A stretch of 16,198 nt of DNA from NCBI GenBank assembly GCA_003641415.1, contig QNAG01000031.1:1-16198 (forward strand), given 5' to 3'. Source of the stretch: Candidatus Zixiibacteriota bacterium. Its GTDB lineage: Bacteria; Zixibacteria; MSB-5A5; GN15; FEB-12. Of this stretch, positions 7,159 to 14,619 are shown one piece after another. The position numbers were made by a program, and so were the translations under genes. Position 1 is the stretch's first letter; the number at the start of each line of letters is the position of its first letter. The notes beneath the pieces are model-generated. The model was not told the DNA's origin and did not search any database. It saw nothing but the letters and a program-made list of their open reading frames with translations.

Positions 7159-8673
7159 ATGAAGTTTGAATCGGCCCCAACAATCCTCGTTGTCGATGAC
7201 GAGGAATACATCTGCAACGTGATCGAGGAAGCGTTGTCTTCGGAGAAGTACTCCGTGGTAACGATGCATGATCCCGCCAAAGCTCTGGAGTATCTTCAGG
7301 ACCATCCTGTGGATTTGGTTTTAAGTGATATAATCATGGGGGATCTTTCAGGAGAAATGATTCTCGAGGCGGTTTTGTCCTCTCAGGATGATGCGGTTGT
7401 GATAATGATGACAGCCCATCCGACTGTGCAGACAGCTATTTCGGTACTGAAAAAAGGCGCTTATGATTTCCTCGTGAAACCGTTTAAGCTGGAGCTGCTC
7501 AAATCTACAATCCAGCGTGCCCTGGCTCATCAGCAAGTTCTCCGAGATAACGTTCGCCTTCGTGGCCAGGTAGAATTTCTTAAGGTTGCTAATGCCCATA
7601 CTTCTGGTATTGATATAGATAGTCTTTTGCAGATGGTTGTGGATTCATGTAAAAAAGAACTGGGCGCAATAGCAGTCGGGTTACTTGAGATTGACCCGAA
7701 AACAGGGGAGTTGATCAGGCAGGCCTGTGCTATAGATCAGCCTGATCTTGAGTCTCAGGTTCTCAACTTAGATTCCCTGAAAAAATTTACCGGAACCTGG
7801 CGCCCCAAACCAGTTATAGATGGTCGGAGAATCAAACAAAGTGGGCAAGCGCTGGTAAGAATTGCAATCTACCAACCTATCTTCATCCGCAGGACCCTGC
7901 ACGGTGTTATTAGTCTTATAATTGAGTCTCATTTCGGACAGATAACATCAGGACAACTCGATGTTCTCTCTATCCTGACCAACACGGTAGCTTCATCAAT
8001 TGCCAACCATATACTTTATCAAAACCTTCAGCAATCCTATCTGGAGGCAATACGCGGATTGGCGAACGCAATTGAGGCTCGTGATAAATATACATCAGGA
8101 CACACTGATAGAGTTTGTATTCTGGCCAAAGAAGTAGCGCGTGGGATGGACTGGGATGAACAACAGATTTACGATTTGATTATGGGATGTACCCTTCACG
8201 ATATTGGCAAAATCGGTGTCCCGGATAGCATCCTCAACAAATCCAGCGTCCTTACCCAGGATGAAATGAAGAAAATGCAGAGACATCCCGAACTGGGGCT
8301 TAGAATAATTCGAGGTATCAGCCTGTTCAAACCTGCTATTCCGTACATTGGCTCTCATCATGAACGCTGGGACGGCTCTGGCTATCCCAAACAGCTTAAG
8401 GGGGAAGAAATCCCCCTCGAGGGGCGTTTGTTGGCAGTGGTTGACACATTTGACGCTATCCTATCCGACCGGCCTTATCGTAAAGCTGGTGATATCAATT
8501 CAGCGGTGCAAGAACTGCTTAAGTACCGTGGAACACAATTTGACCCGGAAATTGTGAACCTCTTCCTCGGATTAATCAGAAGGGGAGCTATTGATTTTAA
8601 GAAGCTTTACGGTCTCGATGAGGCTACCGTAAATCTTGATGAGATTATAGTCAGCGAAAAGGTATCGGTGTAA
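7159..8673 (+). CDS. Response regulator with REC, GAF-like and HD-GYP domains (probable cyclic-di-GMP phosphodiesterase)
   Basis: A 504-aa two-component output protein. The REC domain (about 8-122) has D13/D14, phospho-acceptor D57, T85 and K107. The middle region (about 145-288) is GAF-like (GAIAVGLLEID, then GVISLIIESHFG). The HD-GYP domain (about 292-480) has the full motif set: H315, HD at 347-348, H376, HH at 400-401, GYP at 408-410 and D429 in AVVDTFDAI. HD-GYP proteins hydrolyse cyclic-di-GMP (some act on related cyclic dinucleotides), so phosphorylation of REC likely tunes second-messenger breakdown and motility or surface behaviour. The ATG has an SD (GAGG, 7149-7152) with 6-nt spacing. 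The last 23 bp overlap the convergent protease gene. No kinase is adjacent; the hybrid kinase at 628 is a possible but unproven source of phosphate. Confidence 0.95.
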   Translation: MKFESAPTILVVDDEEYICNVIEEALSSEKYSVVTMHDPAKALEYLQDHPVDLVLSDIIMGDLSGEMILEAVLSSQDDAVVIMMTAHPTVQTAISVLKKGAYDFLVKPFKLELLKSTIQRALAHQQVLRDNVRLRGQVEFLKVANAHTSGIDIDSLLQMVVDSCKKELGAIAVGLLEIDPKTGELIRQACAIDQPDLESQVLNLDSLKKFTGTWRPKPVIDGRRIKQSGQALVRIAIYQPIFIRRTLHGVISLIIESHFGQITSGQLDVLSILTNTVASSIANHILYQNLQQSYLEAIRGLANAIEARDKYTSGHTDRVCILAKEVARGMDWDEQQIYDLIMGCTLHDIGKIGVPDSILNKSSVLTQDEMKKMQRHPELGLRIIRGISLFKPAIPYIGSHHERWDGSGYPKQLKGEEIPLEGRLLAVVDTFDAILSDRPYRKAGDINSAVQELLKYRGTQFDPEIVNLFLGLIRRGAIDFKKLYGLDEATVNLDEIIVSEKVSV

Positions 8674-9748
8674 ACGATAGTACCAGGATCACTAATGATG
8701 CCACCCCCATCAATAATGCTGTTCTGGACAGAGGGATATTATCATTGAGAGTTGGGGGATGTTTCACTCGAAAGACCAGACCGAAAATGGCAAATACCCA
8801 CCACATCGGTGACTGAAACCCCAACACAAACAATCCGACCATAGCTACCATCCCCAACCAGTGCTGGCGCCTTCTAACCAGCCCATAAAGAATATGCCCG
8901 CCATCAAGTTGTCCAATTGGCAGCAGGTTGATAGCAGTAACCAACATACCGACCCAACCTGCGAAAGCGGCCTCGGTGAGACGGTAGTAGTATCCCTCCG
9001 GCGCCAGACCAATCAGCGCCTGGGTGGCGCAACGCATCAGGATAGATTCCCCCTCAAGAGCAAAAGGAAGGTCTTTGATGTCGAAACCAATGACCGGCAG
9101 GAAGGTTGATTGCGAAAGTCCATATAACAGCCAAAAAATAGCTACAATCCATCCCGCCAACGGTCCAGCCGCTCCTACCTCAATTAGGTCCCTGCGATTG
9201 TAAAAAGGAGATTTAGATTTAATAACCGCCCCAAACGTCCCGATGATATTTGGAGCCGGTATGAAATAAGGCCACGAAGTAATAATATGGCGTCTTCGAC
9301 TGGCCACAAAATGTCCCATTTCGTGCACCAGCAGGATGGACATCAAAGCCAGAGTAAATTCTATTCCAACGCCATGTTTCAGATCATTGATTGTGCCATT
9401 CAAAACCTGCTGGATTGACGGAACTACTCCAAGATTTCGCAAAAAAACAGGCACCACATACATGGAAAAAACTGTAACCAGAAACAAAATTATATTGAGA
9501 GGAGGAATTCGTAGCCGACGACGCGGGTCTATATACAGCAATGTCCCGGTCTCTGTTTGCTCTGTCCTGAAGCGATAGCCCGCGGTTCTGAGCCGCTCAT
9601 CCACAACCTTCAGAGCTTTTGAGTGAGAATCAAACCGAGAGTTCAGACTTAACACCAATTCCTGACCGTGACGGTAGACGGCGTTTACCTCGAACATGTC
9701 CTGTACGAGAGCGGTGACAGCGTTGGTGTCTAACTTGTTTTGAACCAT
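8651..9748 (-). CDS. Site-2-protease-family (M50) intramembrane metalloprotease
   Basis: A 365-aa polytopic membrane protein. The N-terminal 80 residues form a soluble region resembling that of EGY-type S2P relatives (short alpha/beta part ending in LLYIDPRRRLRIPP). Membrane segments are likely near 84-104, 130-150, 192-212, 262-280, 297-327 and 343-361. The zinc motif HEMGH (142-146) and the distal LDGGH (281-285, D282 as third ligand) are intact, so it should be an active protease. Family members cleave transmembrane substrates such as anti-sigma factors or signal-peptide remnants. There is no PDZ domain. The ATG at 9748 has no good SD. It is transcribed in the same direction as folE but 253 bp downstream, so it probably has its own promoter. 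Family is secure; substrate unknown. Confidence 0.93.
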   Translation of the reverse strand: MVQNKLDTNAVTALVQDMFEVNAVYRHGQELVLSLNSRFDSHSKALKVVDERLRTAGYRFRTEQTETGTLLYIDPRRRLRIPPLNIILFLVTVFSMYVVPVFLRNLGVVPSIQQVLNGTINDLKHGVGIEFTLALMSILLVHEMGHFVASRRRHIITSWPYFIPAPNIIGTFGAVIKSKSPFYNRRDLIEVGAAGPLAGWIVAIFWLLYGLSQSTFLPVIGFDIKDLPFALEGESILMRCATQALIGLAPEGYYYRLTEAAFAGWVGMLVTAINLLPIGQLDGGHILYGLVRRRQHWLGMVAMVGLFVLGFQSPMWWVFAIFGLVFRVKHPPTLNDNIPLSRTALLMGVASLVILVLSFTPIPFR

Positions 9749-10001
9749 AGCACTTTATGATAATATCAATTCGTTCTGCTGTATATAAAAAAAGAGCGAA
9801 AGGAAACGCGTCGTGTCAAATTAACTGTCCATGAAAAAGTAAATTCTGGGAGTTCAGGGGGAATTATCATAGCGAGATATTAACTATTGATAGTGTTCGC
9901 AAAAGTGACTTGGGCATATTCAAGCTATGTCAAAACAATTCGTAAATAATTAATATATCCTAAGGGTATCACTTCAACTTGCGATGCATTCAAGGCTGTA
10001 A
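9749..10001. other. Intergenic region between folE and the S2P gene
   Basis: An AT-rich 253-bp gap with no credible gene. Seen on the minus strand are two perfect TTGACA hexamers (plus-strand 9814-9819 and 9928-9933), neither with a good -10 box at 16-18 bp. Small inverted repeats are AATTC/GAATT (9842-9846 and 9861-9865) and ACTAT/ATAGT (9883-9887 and 9890-9894). It probably holds the folE terminator and the S2P promoter, but I cannot place either firmly. Confidence 0.4.
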
Positions 10002-10568
10002 CTACATCCCTTGTCCCATAAGAGTAAGGGCTTCGTTGCGGGTGGCAGTATTGCGTAACATACCCCGCACTGCTGATGTAACAATCCGGCTGCCTTGTTT
10101 TTTGATTCCCCGCATAGTCAGACAAAGATGCTCCGCCTCTACAACCACCAAGATACCCTTACAGTTCAAAGCTTTGAGCATAGAGTCTGCAATCTCAGAA
10201 GTCATCCGTTCCTGAACCTGTAAGCGATGCGATAGAATATCAATGACATTGACCATGTTGGAGAATCCGGCCACCTTATCATTTTGCGGGATATAAGCAA
10301 TGTGCACTTTACCAAAGAACGGCAATAAATGGTGCTCACATAGCGAATAGAACGAGATATCCTTAAGGATTATCATCTCGTCCTTATTGCTGGTAGTGTA
10401 TTTTCGCAACTCAGTGGCTGGGTCGGAAGCGTAGCCGGCGAGCACTTCTTCAAAATACTCCACCATCCGCTCGGGGGTACGTATCAGACCTTCGCGGGTA
10501 AGGTCTTCACCGATCCCTTCGAGAATCAGTCTGACACCTTTTTCGATTTTTGAATGATTGAAACCCAT
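10002..10568 (-). CDS. folE: GTP cyclohydrolase I-type protein (with atypical substrate-site residues)
   Basis: FolE converts GTP to 7,8-dihydroneopterin triphosphate, the first step of folate (and of some pterin and deazapurine) synthesis. The 188-aa protein has RTPERM (30-35), the zinc ligands C77 and H80 in CEHH and C149 in HLCLTMRG, and the conserved QVQERMT (117-123). However, the near-invariant G-[LF]-S-K-x-x-R signature reads GFSNMVN (101-107): Lys and Arg, which in E. coli (K136, R139) contact the GTP triphosphate, are both Asn. R153 of the MRG motif (E. coli R185) is kept. The ATG lies 2 bp after the ftsH stop, with GGAAG inside the ftsH end as SD (7-nt spacing), so it is translationally coupled in the tilS-hpt-ftsH-folE operon. 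Family is certain; normal activity is likely but deserves testing. Confidence 0.93.
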   Translation of the reverse strand: MGFNHSKIEKGVRLILEGIGEDLTREGLIRTPERMVEYFEEVLAGYASDPATELRKYTTSNKDEMIILKDISFYSLCEHHLLPFFGKVHIAYIPQNDKVAGFSNMVNVIDILSHRLQVQERMTSEIADSMLKALNCKGILVVVEAEHLCLTMRGIKKQGSRIVTSAVRGMLRNTATRNEALTLMGQGM

Positions 10569-10570
10569 CT

Positions 10571-12529
10571 TTAAGCTTCCGGTGTAGGGGTTGGAGTCGT
10601 TGACTCAACCGATTCAATATCACCAGGCGAACGGCCAATGATTTTATCGACTTCTTTGCTGTCGATGATCTCATTTTCGAGGAGTGCTGCGGCCAGCTTG
10701 TGCAAATTGTCGAGATTAGTCGTGAGGACCTTCCGCGCCTCTTCTTCGGCTTTCTCTATCACTTTTCTTACTTCCTCGTCAATCAACTCTGCTGTAGCTT
10801 CCGAGTAGTCTTTCTGTTGAGCCATCTCTCTTCCAAGGAAAATGTGTTCTTCAGTACGTCCGAGCGTAACCGGCCCGAGTTTATCCGACATACCCCAGTT
10901 GCATACCATTTTCCTGGCGAGTTTGGTAGCGCGTTCCAGATCGTTACCAGCGCCGGTATCCAGCTGGTCAAAGACGATCAATTCGGCTACCCGTCCTCCC
11001 ATCAGAACAGCCATGGTAGCTTCGAGGTACTCTTTCGAGTGCGTGTGTTTTTCATCTACCGGAAGTGACTGGGTAATACCAAGCGCCATTCCGCGAGGGA
11101 TGATCGACACTTTGTATATAGGGTCAGCCTTTGGTTGATATTTGGCTACCAGAGTATGCCCGGACTCATGGTAAGCAATAACTTTCTTTTCTTCATCAGT
11201 AATGACCAGTGACCTTCTTGCTGAGCCCATCATGACTTTATCTTTGGCTTCCTCGAAATCGTCCATAGTCACGTACTCGTGACCCAAGCGTGCGGCCAAT
11301 AGCGCAGATTCATTGACCAGATTGGCCAAGTCGGCGCCCGACATACCGGGTGTTCCACGAGCGACCACACTGAGGTCAACATCATCGGCCATCTTGACCT
11401 TATGAGCGTGTACCTCGAGTATTCCCTGTCTGCCCCTAACGTCAGGATTGGGTACCACGATCTGACGGTCGAATCGTCCCGGGCGCAGTAGTGCCGGATC
11501 GAGTACATCGGGTCGGTTGGTAGCCGCCACAAGAATAACACCTTCATTGGACTCAAAGCCATCCATCTCAACCAGCAATTGATTGAGTGTTTGCTCGCGT
11601 TCATCATGTCCGCCGCCGAGACCGGCGCCACGATGACGCCCGACGGCATCAATTTCATCAATAAAGATGATGCATGGAGCATTTTTTTTGCCTTGCTCGA
11701 ACAGATCTCGAACTCGGCTGGCGCCAACACCGACAAACATCTCGACAAAGTCCGAACCGGACATGGAGAAAAATGGCACACCCGCCTCGCCGGCGATAGC
11801 CCTGGCCAGAAGGGTTTTACCTGTTCCCGGTGCTCCTAACAGCAACGCTCCTTTGGGTATTTTACCGCCCAGCTTTTGGAACTTACCTGGCTCTTTAAGG
11901 AACTCGATTATCTCCCCCAGTTCTTCTTTGGCCTCGTCGGCTCCGGCTACATCGTCGAATGTAACTTTTGGTCGCTCGTCCGTAACAAGTTTGGCTTTGC
12001 TTTTCCCAAATGAGAACAATCCTTTAGGACCGCCTCCTCCCTGCATTTGGCGAATAAAGAATAACCAGATAAAGACTATAATAATCCAGGGAGCGGCGGC
12101 TAAAAGATAGGACAAAAACGGGCTTTCCGTGTTAGCTACAATTCGAACACCCTGTTTCTCAAGTCGGTTTACTATCTCATAATTGAAATCAGGAAACGGA
12201 ATCCGAGTTTTGAACTTAGTGTAGGTTGAACTGCCAGAGCTGGACTCGAATGAACGGGCTTCTTTCAAGACACCTTTAACATCTTGTTCTTTGAAGGCTA
12301 CCTCTTCAATGTTACTTTCATCGATCTGAGCTATTAGTTCCGAATATGTAATTTCAGCTTGTTCATTGTTAAGACCGTTGATGTACGTCCACCCTACTAT
12401 CACTATAAGTGCCAGTGCAAGCCAGAAAAGCAATGATCGCCCCTGGTTTTTAAAGCCGCTCGGTTCCTTGGAACGGTCGTCACGATTCTGTCCCGGCCTG
12501 TGAGAATCTTTTTTATCAAATATTGACAC
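10571..12529 (-). CDS. ftsH: ATP-dependent zinc metalloprotease FtsH
   Basis: Membrane-bound hexameric AAA+ protease that degrades misfolded membrane proteins and short-lived regulators. Numbering here is from the upstream TTG (653 aa). TM1 is about 33-50, the extracytoplasmic domain 51-140 and TM2 145-161, followed by a glycine-rich linker. Walker A is GAPGTGKT (233-240), the pore motif is MFVGVG (265-270), Walker B IIFIDEID (288-295) and the arginine-finger SRH region 335-357. The protease site is HESGH (455-459) with D531 as third zinc ligand. The tail is TPTPTPEA. Start choice: TTG at 12532 has only 2 nt to the GGAG SD, while the adjacent GTG at 12529 has 5 nt, so GTG is preferred. Position after hpt and before folE fits the conserved tilS-hpt-ftsH cluster. 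Confidence 0.98.
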   Translation of the reverse strand: MSIFDKKDSHRPGQNRDDRSKEPSGFKNQGRSLLFWLALALIVIVGWTYINGLNNEQAEITYSELIAQIDESNIEEVAFKEQDVKGVLKEARSFESSSGSSTYTKFKTRIPFPDFNYEIVNRLEKQGVRIVANTESPFLSYLLAAAPWIIIVFIWLFFIRQMQGGGGPKGLFSFGKSKAKLVTDERPKVTFDDVAGADEAKEELGEIIEFLKEPGKFQKLGGKIPKGALLLGAPGTGKTLLARAIAGEAGVPFFSMSGSDFVEMFVGVGASRVRDLFEQGKKNAPCIIFIDEIDAVGRHRGAGLGGGHDEREQTLNQLLVEMDGFESNEGVILVAATNRPDVLDPALLRPGRFDRQIVVPNPDVRGRQGILEVHAHKVKMADDVDLSVVARGTPGMSGADLANLVNESALLAARLGHEYVTMDDFEEAKDKVMMGSARRSLVITDEEKKVIAYHESGHTLVAKYQPKADPIYKVSIIPRGMALGITQSLPVDEKHTHSKEYLEATMAVLMGGRVAELIVFDQLDTGAGNDLERATKLARKMVCNWGMSDKLGPVTLGRTEEHIFLGREMAQQKDYSEATAELIDEEVRKVIEKAEEEARKVLTTNLDNLHKLAAALLENEIIDSKEVDKIIGRSPGDIESVESTTPTPTPEA

Positions 12530-12565
12530 CAATACTCCGCTGTAGTTTTAGTGTTTTTCCAGATA

Positions 12566-12595
12566 CTTATACAATATATCGGTACCAGTATTCAA
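12566..12595 (-). promoter_or_regulatory. Candidate internal promoter for ftsH-folE
   Basis: On the minus strand TTGAAT (12590-12595) is followed after 18 bp by TATAAG (12566-12571), four and five matches of six to sigma-70 consensus. It lies in the 91-bp gap between hpt and ftsH and would give a leader of about 30 nt. FtsH commonly needs expression independent of tRNA modification genes, so an internal promoter is plausible. Confidence 0.4.
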
Positions 12596-12620
12596 AAATA
12601 TCGTTTCTTCTTCCAGTTTC

Positions 12621-13172
12621 TTACTTTTCTACTACCCGACCAATAAAGGGGAGATTGCGATATTTTTGAGCGTTGTCAAGACCAAATCCTATCACGAACT
12701 CATTTCCGACTGTGAATCCTTTGTACTTGATGTCCAGTTTCCACCGATGGCTGGCAGGTTTGTCGATAAGAGTTGCCACTTCAACTGTCCTGGGTTTCTG
12801 CTTGGTTAGTTCCTCGATTAACGAAGCTACTGTCCTTCCCGAATCCACGACACCTTCCACTATCAGTATATTGCGATTCTTGATGGGAGTGTTTATACTA
12901 CTATCGAAATAGATTTCCTTATCCTGTTTTGTCCCGTTTCGATACGAAGCCGCCGAGATGAAATCAATGTCGAGGGGAAGGTTGATAACTCGCATAAGGT
13001 CAGACATAAATACTACACATCCCTTGAGGACCCCTATAAGCAAAGGTGCCCTATCTGCGTAATCCCGGGTAATTTCCTCGCCCAATTCAACAATCCGTTT
13101 TGCGATTGTCTTTTGGTCTAAGAGCAATTCAAACGGTTGACGATTGATCTGTTCTTTTTTTAGTACATTCAA
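12621..13172 (-). CDS. hpt: Hypoxanthine(-guanine) phosphoribosyltransferase
   Basis: Salvages hypoxanthine/guanine with PRPP to give IMP/GMP. The 183-aa protein has the type I PRT fold: LLIGVLKGCVVFMSDL (44-59, pyrophosphate loop region), flexible-loop SAASYRNGT (73-81), PRPP motif ILIVEGVVDSGRT (102-114), base-site VATLIDKPASHR (132-143, K138) and FVIGFGLD (159-166). The PRPP motif is normally V-E-D-x-x-D-T/S-G; here the second acidic residue is G107 (codon 12852-12854), while E106 and the catalytic-base D110 remain. The start is TTG 13172 with GGAAGG about 9 nt upstream. The gene overlaps the 3' end of tilS by 44 bp, indicating coupled translation, in the order also seen in Bacillus (tilS-hprT-ftsH). 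Confidence 0.95.
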   Translation of the reverse strand: MNVLKKEQINRQPFELLLDQKTIAKRIVELGEEITRDYADRAPLLIGVLKGCVVFMSDLMRVINLPLDIDFISAASYRNGTKQDKEIYFDSSINTPIKNRNILIVEGVVDSGRTVASLIEELTKQKPRTVEVATLIDKPASHRWKLDIKYKGFTVGNEFVIGFGLDNAQKYRNLPFIGRVVEK

Positions 13173-14526
13173 GTTTTATAACCTTCCCGGTTCGCTCATC
13201 TATTTTCACTCGATCAGCAATTTCAAAACCGACCAGCCACACAATTCCTCGCCGATCACATACTACGGGTACTTCATCGCGGTATACCTTATGAAGCTTT
13301 CTATCGCTCAGATAACCATTGACCGTTTTACTGCCAGTCATCCCAAGTGGTCGGAAGCGGTCACCAGCTTGAAAACGTTGCACTACCAAGGGAGGCTCCA
13401 CTTTATCAGCATCAAGAACAACACTCCGAGATTGCCTGATCCATTTCAGGTCAGATTGGCGGAGTTTTGACGTGCGATAACTAAAATTCAAACATAGTCC
13501 TTTCAGACTGACTTTTTTACCGGCTTCCAACTGGCAAACTTCCACACTGGATTCGCGACGAAAAAGAACCATTTTATTTTCTACACGCACTGCCTGGATT
13601 TTACCTGAGAGAGAAATCGCTTTATACTTCCTCAAACAAGCTGTATCCAATCGTTCTACAACAGCCTTGTTCGGATTGATTTCAGTCCCGGAAATGGCTG
13701 CCAGACAGCGTCTTAACAATCGGCGACGCAACCATTTATCATAACTACACACAGACTCTAAAGCAAGCTCTATTTTACCTCCGGGAGAATATGATACTGA
13801 TTTTTTCATCGCACGATCGACAATCGGTTCCAGATACTGTTCTTCATGCCACATTATATCCGAAAGGTTAAGTAGCGCTGAATCCACGCCCGGGTTGATA
13901 TGTTTCCGAATTGACTGCAGAAGTTGGTTGCGGATGAAGTTGCGTCGGATATCCAAATCCTGATTAGTCTGATCAATACAATACTCTAGGGTGTGTTCCT
14001 CAAGGTACTGTAATATCTCCCTGCGGTGTATATTTAGAAGAGGGCGCACGATTTTGTCTCTGCGCATAGGCATACCAAGCAAACCAGGGCGCCCCGTCCC
14101 TCGAAGGATTCGAAAAAGAATTGTCTCAACCTGGTCGTCTGCATGATGACCCACAGCAATCTTGTCATATCCGTCTTCGGAAGCAACACGGTCGAAGACG
14201 CCGTAGCGAAAATCTCGAGCAGTTTCCTCAATGCCTTTCTTGCCTCGATGGGCCAAATCGGGAATATCCTCTCTTACAATCATAAGATCAATTGAAAGCC
14301 TGTCACATAACGTCTGGCAAAATTCTTCCTCGATTTTAGCTGCTTCGACTCTGATTCCGTGATTAATATAAACAGCGCCAAGGAGAAGTTTCAGCTCGGA
14401 GCTCAGTTGATGGAGCAGGTGAATCAATGCCACTGAGTCCGGGCCTCCCGACAGTCCTACCAAAACGGCATCTCTGGGTGCTATCAGATTATAATCTTTA
14501 ATGGTCTGTTTGAACTTGTCAATCAT
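13129..14526 (-). CDS. tilS: tRNA(Ile)-lysidine synthetase
   Basis: TilS attaches lysine to C34 of the CAU-anticodon tRNA-Ile so that it reads AUA. The 465-aa protein (from ATG 14526) has the N-type ATP pyrophosphatase P-loop SGGPDS (26-31), GHHADDQVETIL (126-137), DQTNQD with RRNFIRN (185-200), a middle substrate-binding region, and a TilS C-terminal domain beginning at RFQAGDRFRPLGM (384-396) and ending WLVGFEIADRVKI. This is the full-length three-domain type. Start choice: an in-frame TTG at 14568 would add 14 residues but lies inside a hairpin and has no SD; ATG 14526 also lacks a clear SD but fits family length at the N-terminus. It is first of the tilS-hpt-ftsH-folE run and overlaps hpt by 44 bp. 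Confidence 0.95.
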   Translation of the reverse strand: MIDKFKQTIKDYNLIAPRDAVLVGLSGGPDSVALIHLLHQLSSELKLLLGAVYINHGIRVEAAKIEEEFCQTLCDRLSIDLMIVREDIPDLAHRGKKGIEETARDFRYGVFDRVASEDGYDKIAVGHHADDQVETILFRILRGTGRPGLLGMPMRRDKIVRPLLNIHRREILQYLEEHTLEYCIDQTNQDLDIRRNFIRNQLLQSIRKHINPGVDSALLNLSDIMWHEEQYLEPIVDRAMKKSVSYSPGGKIELALESVCSYDKWLRRRLLRRCLAAISGTEINPNKAVVERLDTACLRKYKAISLSGKIQAVRVENKMVLFRRESSVEVCQLEAGKKVSLKGLCLNFSYRTSKLRQSDLKWIRQSRSVVLDADKVEPPLVVQRFQAGDRFRPLGMTGSKTVNGYLSDRKLHKVYRDEVPVVCDRRGIVWLVGFEIADRVKIDERTGKVIKLECTKKRTDQSSTV

Positions 14527-14562
14527 ATTATGAATAAGATAACAGATAGAATTATAAGAGCG

Positions 14563-14584
14563 AGTCAAAAAAAACGTTTTGACT
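14563..14584. repeat. 8-bp inverted repeat between K+ channel gene and tilS
   Basis: AGTCAAAA (14563-14570) and TTTTGACT (14577-14584) form a perfect 8-bp stem with a 6-nt loop. On the minus strand it contains an eight-T run in its loop and 3' arm. It lies between the channel stop (14620) and the tilS ATG (14526). It may act as a weak terminator for the channel gene or as an operator before tilS. A second AT-only repeat, AATCAA/TTGATT, sits at 14595-14613. Confidence 0.4.
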
Positions 14585-14619
14585 ATGGAATTATAATCAA
14601 TTGAGCTTTGATTTGTGTT

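Noticed and set aside
9925..10215. Short open frames on both strands near the folE 3' end
   Set aside because: They mostly overlap folE in other frames; no SD or family signal.
11269..11781. 170-aa open frame in another minus-strand frame
   Set aside because: It lies wholly within the AAA+ domain of ftsH and has no family likeness.
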